Assembly (NCBI RefSeq): GCF_003201605.1
Contig: NZ_QJJR01000007.1
Span: 50,784 to 114,783 of the forward strand
Origin: Streptohalobacillus salinus
GTDB taxonomy: Bacteria > Bacillota > Bacilli > Bacillales > Amphibacillaceae
Direction: 5' to 3'
DNA length: 64,000 nt
The notes beneath the pieces were generated by a model that saw only the letters and a list, made by a program, of their open reading frames with translations, ran no database searches and was not told where the DNA came from. The position numbers and the translations under genes were made by a program. Shown here one piece after another: positions 46,597-55,490 of the stretch (positions within the stretch are counted from its first letter, which is position 1; each line of letters opens with the position of its first letter).

Positions 46597-49380
46597 TTAT
46601 TCTATTGCCTTGAACTCAATCCATTCAATCTCAAGATCTGTTTTTATGTCCGCTAATTTCATCAGATAAAACCCAGGTTTTAAACTAACTTTAACTAATT
46701 TCTGTCTAATCCAGTTCCCATCCGTACCGTTGGTCTGGATGGTTGTCACATAGTGATCATTCAACATTAACTGACAAGCCGTTTGCGCTAAATTAGACTT
46801 GGGTGACATCAATTTTACAATAATACGGTACGTCCCTGGCGTTTTTACTTCAAGTGATGTGACAGTTGAACGCTTTGTTAACACCTGTGTGGCTTCGCGC
46901 AACAGATAAGAATCACTGTACACTGATGTCGCTTTAGGTTCGATCATTACTGCCGTCTCGTTAAGCTCTTGTTTACGTAAAAAGACGGGAAGCGCCATCA
47001 GCACTGTACAAATGTTCGTCGCTGCGCGCTGAAGTTCGCCACGCGTCAACGTACCCTTTTCTAAAGACGACAGTGTATTATCATTACCTGAATTTATTTC
47101 AGCTCCGTAGTTATTCACCACCATGTACAAATCATTTTGCGAACGAACCATCTGATCTGTGTATTCTGACTTGGCTTCGCCTCCTTCAGCTACATCATTC
47201 ATCTTCGCCCACCAGTCAGTCATAACAATTCCGTTAAAACCCCACTCGTTTCGTAAAATGGTTGTCGCCAAATCATAATTTGAAGCTGTCCAGTGACCAT
47301 TTAGTGGATTATAGGCTGTCATAATTGATTGCGCTGACGCCTCTTTTACTGCCATTTCAAATCCTTTTAAATATAGCTCTCTCACCGCTCGTTCAGAGAC
47401 TACGGCATCAACATTGTGACGGTCTTTCTCTTGGTTATTACAAGCAAAGTGCTTCAATGTCGCTTCTGTTCCTGATTTTTTAATACCTCTAGTTACCGCC
47501 GTTGCAAATGCACCCGTGATCAGAGGATCTTCTGAGAAGTACTCAAAATTACGACCGTTCAATGGGCTACGTCTAATATTCATGCCTGGCCCTAGAAGGA
47601 TATCAACCTGATTAACGAGCATTTCTTGCCCTTCAAAGGTATACAATTCTTCTACAAGTGCTGTATTCCACGTCGCTGCTAGTAAAGTGCCGATTGGCAC
47701 TTGTGTTGAGTACGCACCACTTTCCATCCGCAAGCCTGATGGCCCATCGGCTGTACAAGCAATTGGAATTCCATAATTGAATAAATCATCGCTCACACCT
47801 CCAAATGCCGAAGCTGTACCTGGGGTCACTAAAGGACTACTCATTCCTTCTCCGCGGACGATTGTTGCTAATTGCTCATCATTTAATTGCGCAATAAATG
47901 TTTGCATGCTTACTTTCTTATCATTTACATCTTGTAGGGTATAGCCTTTATTCCCAGTCTGTTCAATTTCTTTAGGTAAGTTCGCATCAATACGTGATGC
48001 CAGTGATATCTGTCGTTGCGGGACTGCTTCATAAGTTAGCTGGTATGACCCATCAGCTGTCAGGTCGCCCGGTTTCATCCGTTTAAAATATTCAACAGGA
48101 GCAAGAGCTTCTTCAAGCGTTTCAATAACTTCTAATTGGTCAATGACTAATGCTGGTTGATGATCAATTGCAACCCTATCCAGTGCTTTAACACTTGTCC
48201 CAACAAAAATATGATAGTGACCTGCTTCTAATACATAACTTGAGCGGTGACCTGTCAGCCCTGCGTCATCATAGGATGCTAAGCGACTAAGGGGCACATG
48301 GATTTGAACCTCTTCACTTTCTCCAGGTTCAAGTTGATTGGTTTTTTCAAAACCAATCAAACTGCGTTTCGGTTTACCTAACAGCCCTTGAGGTGCTTCG
48401 GCATAAAGTTGTACAACTTCTTTACCGGCAAAAGTTTGGCCAGTATTACTTACCTTTACACTGACTTCTAAATAGGCTTCCCCCGCCTGATGATAAACGG
48501 TCGCACGCGTTGTTTCTAAACTAAAGTCTGTATACGATAACCCAAACCCAAATTCATATTGAACCTTGTCTGGACAAAACGTTTCAAAATAGCGATAGCC
48601 TACATAAATATCTTCGACATAATAATTTTTAATCGCATCGCCATAGTTTTCTGTCGACGGATAATCTTCTAGCGAATATGCAATCGTATCGGTTAACTTT
48701 CCACTCGGTGTAACGTTACCGACTAAAATATCAGCAGCTGCGTTGCCACCTTCCATACCACCCTGCCATACGTATAGGACACTTTGAATGGCATCGGCAA
48801 ACGGTGCTTCCGTTAACCAAGCCATATCTATAATATTCGATACATTTAACACAACAATTACCTGATCAAATGACTCCGTTACTAACGTTAACATCTGTCT
48901 TTCATCTTTGGTTAATTGATAACTACCTGGTTCATCTTGATTATCTTTATCTTCACCCGCAGTACGTCCTAGTACGATAATTGCTTTGGATGATTTACGA
49001 CTGGCTTGTTCAACAATTGCTTTAGTTAGTGGCATTTCTTTTTGGAACCACGGTTCTTGTGCCCATCCACCACCGCCATTATCAAACGGGTGATGATTAA
49101 TCCAGGTTTTATACGTATCTGCGAGTTCTTCATTCACACTGATTGATTGTTTATTGATGAGTCCCTCTAGTAAATCAATACTATAAGCAACATTCACACT
49201 ACCACCAGAACCCGTGCCACTCCGGTAGAAATCAATTTGACTTCTTCCAAATATTGAAATGTGTTCCCCGGTTTTAAGTGGTAAGGTGTGAAAATCATTT
49301 TTTAATAACACTGCACCTTCAGCTGCAGCTTTACGACTAAATTCAGCAAATCCAGCTATGGACTGTGTTTGATTGGTCAT
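46597..49380 (-). CDS. GH3 beta-glucosidase with swapped domain order
   Basis: A 927-residue enzyme. Normally the GH3 barrel comes first; here the alpha/beta sandwich (ISIFGRSQIDFYRSGTGSGG, AIIVLGRTAGED, VLYVWQGGMEGGNAAADIL) and the FnIII-like domain (GFGLSYTDFSLE, LEPGESEEVQIHVPL) occupy the first 450 residues and the barrel follows (TADGPSGLRM, LLGPGMNIRRSPLNGRNFEYFSEDP, TLKHFACNNQEKDR, nucleophile Asp about 722 in GIVMTDWWA). About 110 extra residues at the end look like a carbohydrate-binding beta-sandwich. No signal peptide: cytoplasmic hydrolysis of gluco-oligosaccharides. GGAGG is seven bases before the ATG at 49380. It follows the yesL-like gene in the LacI-linked operon. Confidence 0.92.
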   Translation of the reverse strand: MTNQTQSIAGFAEFSRKAAAEGAVLLKNDFHTLPLKTGEHISIFGRSQIDFYRSGTGSGGSVNVAYSIDLLEGLINKQSISVNEELADTYKTWINHHPFDNGGGGWAQEPWFQKEMPLTKAIVEQASRKSSKAIIVLGRTAGEDKDNQDEPGSYQLTKDERQMLTLVTESFDQVIVVLNVSNIIDMAWLTEAPFADAIQSVLYVWQGGMEGGNAAADILVGNVTPSGKLTDTIAYSLEDYPSTENYGDAIKNYYVEDIYVGYRYFETFCPDKVQYEFGFGLSYTDFSLETTRATVYHQAGEAYLEVSVKVSNTGQTFAGKEVVQLYAEAPQGLLGKPKRSLIGFEKTNQLEPGESEEVQIHVPLSRLASYDDAGLTGHRSSYVLEAGHYHIFVGTSVKALDRVAIDHQPALVIDQLEVIETLEEALAPVEYFKRMKPGDLTADGSYQLTYEAVPQRQISLASRIDANLPKEIEQTGNKGYTLQDVNDKKVSMQTFIAQLNDEQLATIVRGEGMSSPLVTPGTASAFGGVSDDLFNYGIPIACTADGPSGLRMESGAYSTQVPIGTLLAATWNTALVEELYTFEGQEMLVNQVDILLGPGMNIRRSPLNGRNFEYFSEDPLITGAFATAVTRGIKKSGTEATLKHFACNNQEKDRHNVDAVVSERAVRELYLKGFEMAVKEASAQSIMTAYNPLNGHWTASNYDLATTILRNEWGFNGIVMTDWWAKMNDVAEGGEAKSEYTDQMVRSQNDLYMVVNNYGAEINSGNDNTLSSLEKGTLTRGELQRAATNICTVLMALPVFLRKQELNETAVMIEPKATSVYSDSYLLREATQVLTKRSTVTSLEVKTPGTYRIIVKLMSPKSNLAQTACQLMLNDHYVTTIQTNGTDGNWIRQKLVKVSLKPGFYLMKLADIKTDLEIEWIEFKAIE

Positions 49381-49452
49381 GATTAGTCCTCCAGACATTT
49401 TAAATAATAGTGAGCGCAGGCATTGTTTCGCATGTATTGATGATCGGATTGT

Positions 49453-50094
49453 TCAGGTATTCGTTTCAGCAATGTTTTGCTTTTTTTTCTCGATTTTCTT
49501 AAAAGATAATAACGTGATTGGCATCAGGATCAAGCCAAGTAGAATAGGACTAAACATGAGAATAATCGCAGGAATGACCACGAACAAATGATAAAGACCA
49601 TAAATAAGGATCCCTATGACTAAAACATAGTGAATATGAATCAAGCCAAATAAAAAGGCTTGTTTAAAATAGCCCCACAATCGAAGATCATAATGGACAT
49701 AAACAGGATAGAAGTAGACAAGTGTCACAAAAAATAAGATGGCGTTCATACCAAACGCTGCAGCCATAACAACTTGTAGGGCACCTGAAAGTGTCATCAT
49801 ATATTGATAATTCACTGATAAAATGAAATAGATAAAAGCAAAAATCAAACCTGAAAGATTTGCTTTGATAAAGGCTTGCTTAAACGCCGCTAAAAACGTT
49901 TGGAAAATCGGTACATCTGTATCCTTCATCATCCACTTGCGAATGATTGTTAATACAGCAACAAAGGCAGGTAATACACCAAATACACCTAATCCAATTA
50001 AAGAAAAAACTAGCCATAAAAGATTTACATAAGCAATTTTCATGAACTGATCAAGCCAAAAATATAATTTTACAAAAAAGCCCTCGGTTTGCAT
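49453..50094 (-). CDS. YesL family membrane protein (DUF624), second copy
   Basis: A 213-residue membrane protein with the DUF624 pattern (FMKIAYVNLLWLVFSLIGLGVFGVLPAFVAVLTIIRKW) and about five hydrophobic segments. It lies between the phosphorylase and GH3 genes with no YesM kinase or YesN regulator nearby, so this copy is tied to sugar uptake or breakdown rather than to a two-component system. Function of the family is unknown. GAGAGAGGTGA precedes the ATG. Confidence 0.85.
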   Translation of the reverse strand: MQTEGFFVKLYFWLDQFMKIAYVNLLWLVFSLIGLGVFGVLPAFVAVLTIIRKWMMKDTDVPIFQTFLAAFKQAFIKANLSGLIFAFIYFILSVNYQYMMTLSGALQVVMAAAFGMNAILFFVTLVYFYPVYVHYDLRLWGYFKQAFLFGLIHIHYVLVIGILIYGLYHLFVVIPAIILMFSPILLGLILMPITLLSFKKIEKKKQNIAETNT

Positions 50095-50202
50095 TTCATC
50101 ACCTCTCTCATCTAATTATATGATACAGGGTCTACCTCTTGGTTCGATAACGCGCTCTATGTACCATTACTTATCTTTTATTTTTTTGCATGGATACTTA
50201 TT

Positions 50203-50234
50203 GAATAAGGGGCAGCGTTTCCTACCCCTTATTC
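50203..50234 (-). other. hairpin between phosphorylase and yesL-like genes
   Basis: GAATAAGGGG and CCCCTTATTC pair perfectly over ten bases, three bases after the phosphorylase stop. No T-run follows on the minus strand, so read-through with differential mRNA stability is likely. Confidence 0.6.
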
Positions 50235-50236
50235 AT

Positions 50237-53200
50237 TTAAGCAAGCGTAACAACCATCTCACTTACGTTTCCATTTCTAATATCTTCTGCATACTGACCT
50301 TCCACATCACGCGCTTTGATTGTTACCGTCGCTCCATTTGTATAGGTCAAGACGTACACGTTTGGTTGAACTGCTTCCTTACCAAAGGTATCAGCGTTTG
50401 TTGCGTTCAGATACGTAACTTGACACTGGCCAAGGAATGTGTAACTTAACGCACCATCTGCTTTAAACATCCAACGTGGTAGAATCGGGGCAAGCGAAAA
50501 TGTTAATTGATTACCTTTCACTGTAAACGGTTTTCCACCTGTCATCATCACAAACCACATATTCATAAATTCAATTGTTGATCCACTTAACCGCGAGACA
50601 AATCCACGCCCATGAAGGTCTTTATTAGGGTTTGCACTGCTTGCAATAAAGGAACTATTCTCTAACGTACTACGCCCATACACTTCCGGGTCTAAGAACG
50701 GGATCAGTGCTGTTTTTATATCTTGATAGAAATCTGTTGCTAAACCTGATTTTAATGTTGCCAGTAAATATTTATATTCCATATGCAAGAAGACCGATTC
50801 ATTCTCTAACCAACCTGGTGTGAACGCATTTGCTCGTCCCAGTTCATTCGATTCTTCAGCAATTGACATGGATGTTTTATACATCCCCAACTTTTGGTCA
50901 TAAATGGCTGAGGACTTAACAGCTTGATAAATACGTTTGGCGTCAGCTTGGTCCTCTGTCAGTTTTAATGATTTAACAATTCCTTCTAAGAATGGCGTCA
51001 CCGGTTTTGCCTCCCACTCAAGTTCTGCAACCTCAGGCAACCCGTTTGTTAAATCATTTTTAGGAACAAAATAGAAATATGTTGGTACTAAGGCATCATC
51101 TACAGCTCGCACGTTTTTAATCCCTGCTTCTACCCGCGCGTTAAGACGCTCAATAATCACTTGCAGTTCATCAACACGATATGACACCTCTTCACCACTA
51201 ATGCCACCATAGATTGTTTCTCGGTATGTTTCTCTAGCGGTTGCAACCTCATGCCAATACTGATCTTCGGTTAAGCGTGATTGTTGTAAGTCTTCAAGTG
51301 CTTCTAGCATGGCATCAATGAGTCCTACCACTTCTTTAGGTAAGGAAACAACGGCCTCGTCATCATTAACCGCTAACAGCATCGCGAATAGGCGTTTTAC
51401 TTCATAAAGTTCAGATGTACTCGCGCCAACCATTCCTGGTAACCCATTTAATGAGTCGTTCCAACCCGGTTTCCCTGCTTCCATCTCTACACCAAGGCCT
51501 TGTGGTGCTAGGGTTGCGGTCTTCACCAGACCTAAAACAAATAATTTCGCATAGAGACTGGTTTTATACAACTCACCTTGACCATAATTTGTTTTAATCC
51601 ACATCACACCTTGATGCTTTTTAGCTTCCTGTTCTTTTACTTCATCTTCATAGACTGCATCATATTGACGTAAGTGCCCATTGTTCAACACATATTTATC
51701 ACGACGTGCTTTTACGCGCGCTGGGCTTTCAAAATATTGATAGTCATTATTAAAGTAAAGTGTAGCGACTTTATCTGGATAAATGGCTAAAAAGCTTTCG
51801 ATTAAATCTAAATTATACGTCCAGTGATCGACCCAATAACCTTCACCAAATTCTGCTTGGAACAAATGCTCGGAGTCACTTAATACTCGCGCGAGGAACG
51901 TATTGAAATCAATAGTTATTGTAATCGCTTCATCTTCAACAAAATGCTTCAACTCACCTGGTGTGAACGGCGTCATAAAGAATTTTTTGACCTTCTCTTG
52001 GTCAGCATCATCCAGATAGCGAGCAAACTCAAAGCGATCATTCGTTAACTGGAAGCGAACCCCTTTTACACCGAGAGGGTTATAACCATCTAACTGAATT
52101 AAATTCATAAACATTTTGATATTATAATCTTTCACGCGCGGTTCAAAAAACACATCACAGCGGCGATTTTGATTGATATCTCGGTAATTCCCATTTCCTT
52201 GTGAATAAAACGTTGGACTGATGCTAAAGAAATTATAATCTCGTTCTAAATCGCCATGCTTCCGAGAATATAAATAATATAAATTTTGCTTATCTTCATC
52301 TTCAAAGACAAAGGGGAACCCCCCTCTTAAGCCATTATCCAAATAGCTTTGTCGACTATATGCATCAAAAACCTTATCGCCTGTCTGACAGTTAATTGGT
52401 GCGGTTATTTTATCAGTAATTGTTGTTGCTGTTTTTTGCATGGCCTTTAAACGTGCGAACGTTATGTCGTTTTTTACATACGCATTGACCTTATCAATAT
52501 GGCTGGCTTGCCCGACAACTGTGTATAACTCAACAGCTTCGTTTGCGTTTAGCGAAAACTGCTTAGCGGCAAAACCACCCGATACTTTATTTGTTGTAAC
52601 GGCCTGTTGTTTTTTCAGGTCATTCAAGTTGTTTTTAATAAAATTCACTGGAACTTGTAACGCCGTATCGGTGCCGAAAATAACATCTCGATCAACGATT
52701 GGTTGATTTAGTTCGACATCACCACGATAATGAATCATCGATTTAAAGAAGTTACCTTGATTCACTACTTTAACCTCAGCGGTATCTTCCATGCTTCCGC
52801 GCAGCTTATAAAACGGTATGTGATGTTCTAAATTCTCAACATCAAACCAGCTTTTAATCGTGTTGCCTAACTCTTTATAGGCAGCATTTCCAACGCCACT
52901 TGGAAATACGCTTGGCAAACCATCAAGTAGTTCGAATTGACGTTCTGTTGTGGCTGTGTTTTCTAAGGTAACATGTCTCACTAAACCTGCGACTGGAGAT
53001 TCTGGAAGAATAAAGTATTCGACCTTCATTTTGAGTTGTAACACTTCATCCACATATTCCAACATAAGTTTATTTTCAGAAATGTACATGGTTTCGGTTG
53101 GCGTGGTCTGTTGATTTGAAAATGGTTCAACCACAACTTCAGATCCATCTTCAATTATTTTAATGAATGTTCGAAACCCTTGAACTTGGACAAATTGATA

Positions 53201-53404
53201 AGATTTATCTGCAGGTAAAAATTCCATAATGGCATGGTCTTTATCTTGAACACCAAAGCTTGCGATCCCTTGCCCACGATTAACATAAAACGCCCACATT
53301 GGTATTCCATCGACGCCGGCAATGCCAGGTAAGAAGCTTGAGAACGTTGCTTTTTGTTGATATTGCTGAATTTGAAAGTCATTATTTTCATTTAATTTAT
53401 ACAT
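50237..53404 (-). CDS. beta-1,3-glucan (oligo-glucoside) phosphorylase, GH161/GH94-like
   Basis: A 1055-residue cytoplasmic protein of the cellobiose-phosphorylase clan. FSSFLPGIAGVDGIPMWAFY and NRGQGIASFGVQDKD open the N-terminal beta domain; the catalytic (alpha/alpha)6 part has GNYRDINQNRRCDVFFEP (about 405-422; the YRD-x-NQ motif binds the -1 sugar in GH94) and GKPGWNDSLNG (about 645-653), where GH94 carries its acid aspartate. The size, well above GH94, and the N-terminus match the GH161 beta-1,3-oligoglucan phosphorylases known from Paenibacillus. Neighbouring laminarinase and ABC importer agree. It would yield glucose-1-phosphate. No signal peptide; its own promoter has a LacI half operator. 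Exact family needs a profile search. Confidence 0.8.
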   Translation of the reverse strand: MYKLNENNDFQIQQYQQKATFSSFLPGIAGVDGIPMWAFYVNRGQGIASFGVQDKDHAIMEFLPADKSYQFVQVQGFRTFIKIIEDGSEVVVEPFSNQQTTPTETMYISENKLMLEYVDEVLQLKMKVEYFILPESPVAGLVRHVTLENTATTERQFELLDGLPSVFPSGVGNAAYKELGNTIKSWFDVENLEHHIPFYKLRGSMEDTAEVKVVNQGNFFKSMIHYRGDVELNQPIVDRDVIFGTDTALQVPVNFIKNNLNDLKKQQAVTTNKVSGGFAAKQFSLNANEAVELYTVVGQASHIDKVNAYVKNDITFARLKAMQKTATTITDKITAPINCQTGDKVFDAYSRQSYLDNGLRGGFPFVFEDEDKQNLYYLYSRKHGDLERDYNFFSISPTFYSQGNGNYRDINQNRRCDVFFEPRVKDYNIKMFMNLIQLDGYNPLGVKGVRFQLTNDRFEFARYLDDADQEKVKKFFMTPFTPGELKHFVEDEAITITIDFNTFLARVLSDSEHLFQAEFGEGYWVDHWTYNLDLIESFLAIYPDKVATLYFNNDYQYFESPARVKARRDKYVLNNGHLRQYDAVYEDEVKEQEAKKHQGVMWIKTNYGQGELYKTSLYAKLFVLGLVKTATLAPQGLGVEMEAGKPGWNDSLNGLPGMVGASTSELYEVKRLFAMLLAVNDDEAVVSLPKEVVGLIDAMLEALEDLQQSRLTEDQYWHEVATARETYRETIYGGISGEEVSYRVDELQVIIERLNARVEAGIKNVRAVDDALVPTYFYFVPKNDLTNGLPEVAELEWEAKPVTPFLEGIVKSLKLTEDQADAKRIYQAVKSSAIYDQKLGMYKTSMSIAEESNELGRANAFTPGWLENESVFLHMEYKYLLATLKSGLATDFYQDIKTALIPFLDPEVYGRSTLENSSFIASSANPNKDLHGRGFVSRLSGSTIEFMNMWFVMMTGGKPFTVKGNQLTFSLAPILPRWMFKADGALSYTFLGQCQVTYLNATNADTFGKEAVQPNVYVLTYTNGATVTIKARDVEGQYAEDIRNGNVSEMVVTLA

Positions 53405-53530
53405 ATTAAACCTCCGAAAACTGTTATTAATGCCCTGAACTTGAGGGCTGTTTATTCAGTTACTGTACTATAACTCGATGTTTCAAACATGCGCTTTCGT
53501 CAGGCGCGTTTAATGCATTACCTTAAAAAT
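53405..53530 (-). promoter_or_regulatory. phosphorylase operon promoter region
   Basis: A -10-like TATAGT lies at about 53475-53470 on the minus strand, with no convincing -35. A GCCCT/AGGGC hairpin is at 53430-53447 in the leader, and GGAGG precedes the start. Confidence 0.4.
53486..53499. promoter_or_regulatory. LacI-type half operator before the phosphorylase
   Basis: Minus strand TGACGAAAGCGCATG keeps one CGAAAGCGC half of the operator; the TGAC flank is shared with the GH16 site. Confidence 0.5.
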
Positions 53531-53577
53531 ACTTAAAAGCAAAACCTAGTTCAATCTTGTAAGTTTTGCTTTTAAGT
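53531..53577 (-). terminator. terminator of the ABC importer operon
   Basis: ACTTAAAAGCAAAAC and GTTTTGCTTTTAAGT pair perfectly over 15 bases around a 17-base loop; ATTTTT follows on the minus strand. It lies 92 bases past the last permease stop. Confidence 0.8.
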
Positions 53578-53668
53578 CATATTCGTTAGTTAAAATTCTC
53601 ATCATCGTCCGCTTAATGTAGCCGCTCTCCTAAACGTTACGTGCTACACAGCGGCAAGTCCTCTTTTA

Positions 53669-54514
53669 TTATTCTTTAACCGCCCCAGCAGATATACTAC
53701 TGATAATGTATTTAGACAAGAAGATAAATGCAGTCATGATCGGAACAACTGAAATCGCAATCCCGAGATACATTGCCCCTAAGTTTTGCGCAACTTGTGA
53801 GCCTCTTAATGCCCCCATCATAACGGGTAACGTGTATTTTTCAGGACTAAATAATACAACTAAAGGTAAGATATAGTTATTCCATGAACCAATGAATGAG
53901 AAGATTGCCATGGTAGAAATCGCAGGCATCATCATTGGCACTCCAATTTTATGGAAGATCGTGAACTCATGGGCACCATCAATTCGGGCTGCTTCAATTA
54001 ATGAGCTGTGTAAAACTGACGATAAGAATTGTCTGAGGAAGAACACAGTAAAGGTTGATGCAATTGGCGGGACAATTAACGGAATGTACGTATCCAAGAA
54101 ACCAAAGGTTCTCATAATGTCATAAAAGCCAATTAAACCTAATTGCCCTGGTACCATCATCAATACTAAGATTGTTACAAATAAAAAGTTACTACCTTTA
54201 AATTTGTAAACAGAAAACCCAAATGCGGTTAGTGCTGAGAAATACGAACTCAAAACAGTTACAGCTAACGCAACAATTAAACTGTTCGCAAATCCGCGCC
54301 AAAGGTTCATATATTCTAATAGAACATTATAGTTATCAACAATGGCTTGCCCTGGTATTAAAGTGAATCCATTTCTTAAAATATCTGCATTTGACCGTGT
54401 CGCATTAACAATCATCATATAAAACGGAATAAAGCTAATGATCACTAATAAAACGAGCAATGTATAAAATATTGATTTTATAATTTTATTTTTTTTCTTT
54501 GTTTGTTCATTCAT
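53669..54514 (-). CDS. sugar ABC transporter permease, MalG type
   Basis: A 281-residue membrane subunit with six segments. The EAA loop reads LIEAARIDGAHEFTIFHKIGVPMMMPA. It pairs with the MalF-type subunit five bases upstream and the binding protein further up. With the phosphorylase and laminarinase around it, beta-1,3-gluco-oligosaccharides are the likely cargo. No ATPase gene in the operon; a shared MsmX-like ATPase is inferred. Confidence 0.93.
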   Translation of the reverse strand: MNEQTKKKNKIIKSIFYTLLVLLVIISFIPFYMMIVNATRSNADILRNGFTLIPGQAIVDNYNVLLEYMNLWRGFANSLIVALAVTVLSSYFSALTAFGFSVYKFKGSNFLFVTILVLMMVPGQLGLIGFYDIMRTFGFLDTYIPLIVPPIASTFTVFFLRQFLSSVLHSSLIEAARIDGAHEFTIFHKIGVPMMMPAISTMAIFSFIGSWNNYILPLVVLFSPEKYTLPVMMGALRGSQVAQNLGAMYLGIAISVVPIMTAFIFLSKYIISSISAGAVKE

Positions 54515-54519
54515 GATCG

Positions 54520-55413
54520 CTATTCCCCCTTGACGCTTTTTCTGTACATGGCTTTAAAGGTTATAAGAGAAAAACATACGGTAATGATGAATAGTCCATA
54601 AGCAATCGCTGCCGCATAACCATAATTATTTACTCTAAACGCTTGATTGTACAAATAAAGCACCATCGTATTTAATGACCCTTGTGGTGCGCCTCGTCCG
54701 TCTGTTAATAACATCGGTAAATCGAAGATTTGTAATCCTCCGATTAATGAGGTAATCAATACATACAACATGATCGGTTTTAGTAAAGGTAAGGTGATTT
54801 TAAAGAACATTTGTAACCGACTCGCACCATCAATTAGTGCTGCCTCAAAATAATCATTTGAAATACCGGAGATCCCAGCCATCAAGATGATGAATGTATG
54901 TCCAAACCACATCCAAGCACCAATAAGAGCGACTGACCACCGTGCAGTTGTTGGATTATTCAACCAATTAATAGGTTCTGAAATAAAGCCTAAATCAAGT
55001 AAGATATGATTAATTGTACCGTGGTGCCAACCAAGTAATATACCAAATAGAAGGGCAACCGATGCAATAGTGATCAAGTTTGGCAAGTAAAATGCTGCTC
55101 TGAAAAAGCTTAATCCTTTCATTTTCAATCGAATATCTGAAAATAAAATGGCCAGTAATAATGCAATCCCTAATTGGAAACCAAAATTTATCCCCCAAAT
55201 ATAGATGGTATTGTAAAAGGCTTCCCAAAAATAACTATCTGTCAGTAACCGTTGGTAATTATCAAAACCGATGAACGCAGCATCACCAAAACCACTGTAA
55301 CTCGTAAAGCTATAGTAGAAGGTAAGAATGATAGGATAAATCGTAAAAGTGGCAAAAACGATGAAGAAAGGCAAAATAAAGACATAACCATATTTGTTAA
55401 GTTTGCTTTGCAT
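54520..55413 (-). CDS. sugar ABC transporter permease, MalF type
   Basis: A 297-residue permease. KYGYVFILPFFIVFATFTIYP is the first membrane segment, and the EAA loop is FEAALIDGASRLQMFFKITLPLLKP. A TTG nine codons upstream opens the frame, but it precedes the GAGGGG ribosome site that serves the ATG at 55413 at nine bases. It lies after a strong hairpin downstream of the binding-protein gene. Confidence 0.93.
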   Translation of the reverse strand: MQSKLNKYGYVFILPFFIVFATFTIYPIILTFYYSFTSYSGFGDAAFIGFDNYQRLLTDSYFWEAFYNTIYIWGINFGFQLGIALLLAILFSDIRLKMKGLSFFRAAFYLPNLITIASVALLFGILLGWHHGTINHILLDLGFISEPINWLNNPTTARWSVALIGAWMWFGHTFIILMAGISGISNDYFEAALIDGASRLQMFFKITLPLLKPIMLYVLITSLIGGLQIFDLPMLLTDGRGAPQGSLNTMVLYLYNQAFRVNNYGYAAAIAYGLFIITVCFSLITFKAMYRKSVKGE

Positions 55414-55436
55414 AAACTGTTTCCCCTCTCTATAAA

Positions 55437-55476
55437 GCAATAAGAGGAGTAAGCACTTTATTACTCCTCTTATTGC
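55437..55476 (-). other. perfect 16-bp hairpin between binding protein and permeases
   Basis: GCAATAAGAGGAGTAA and its complement (55461-55476) pair without mismatch around an eight-base loop, 15 bases after the binding-protein stop. Few T residues follow, so partial termination or protection of the binding-protein mRNA is likely, as in the lplA operon. Confidence 0.7.
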
Positions 55477-55490
55477 TTAATTATTTATTG

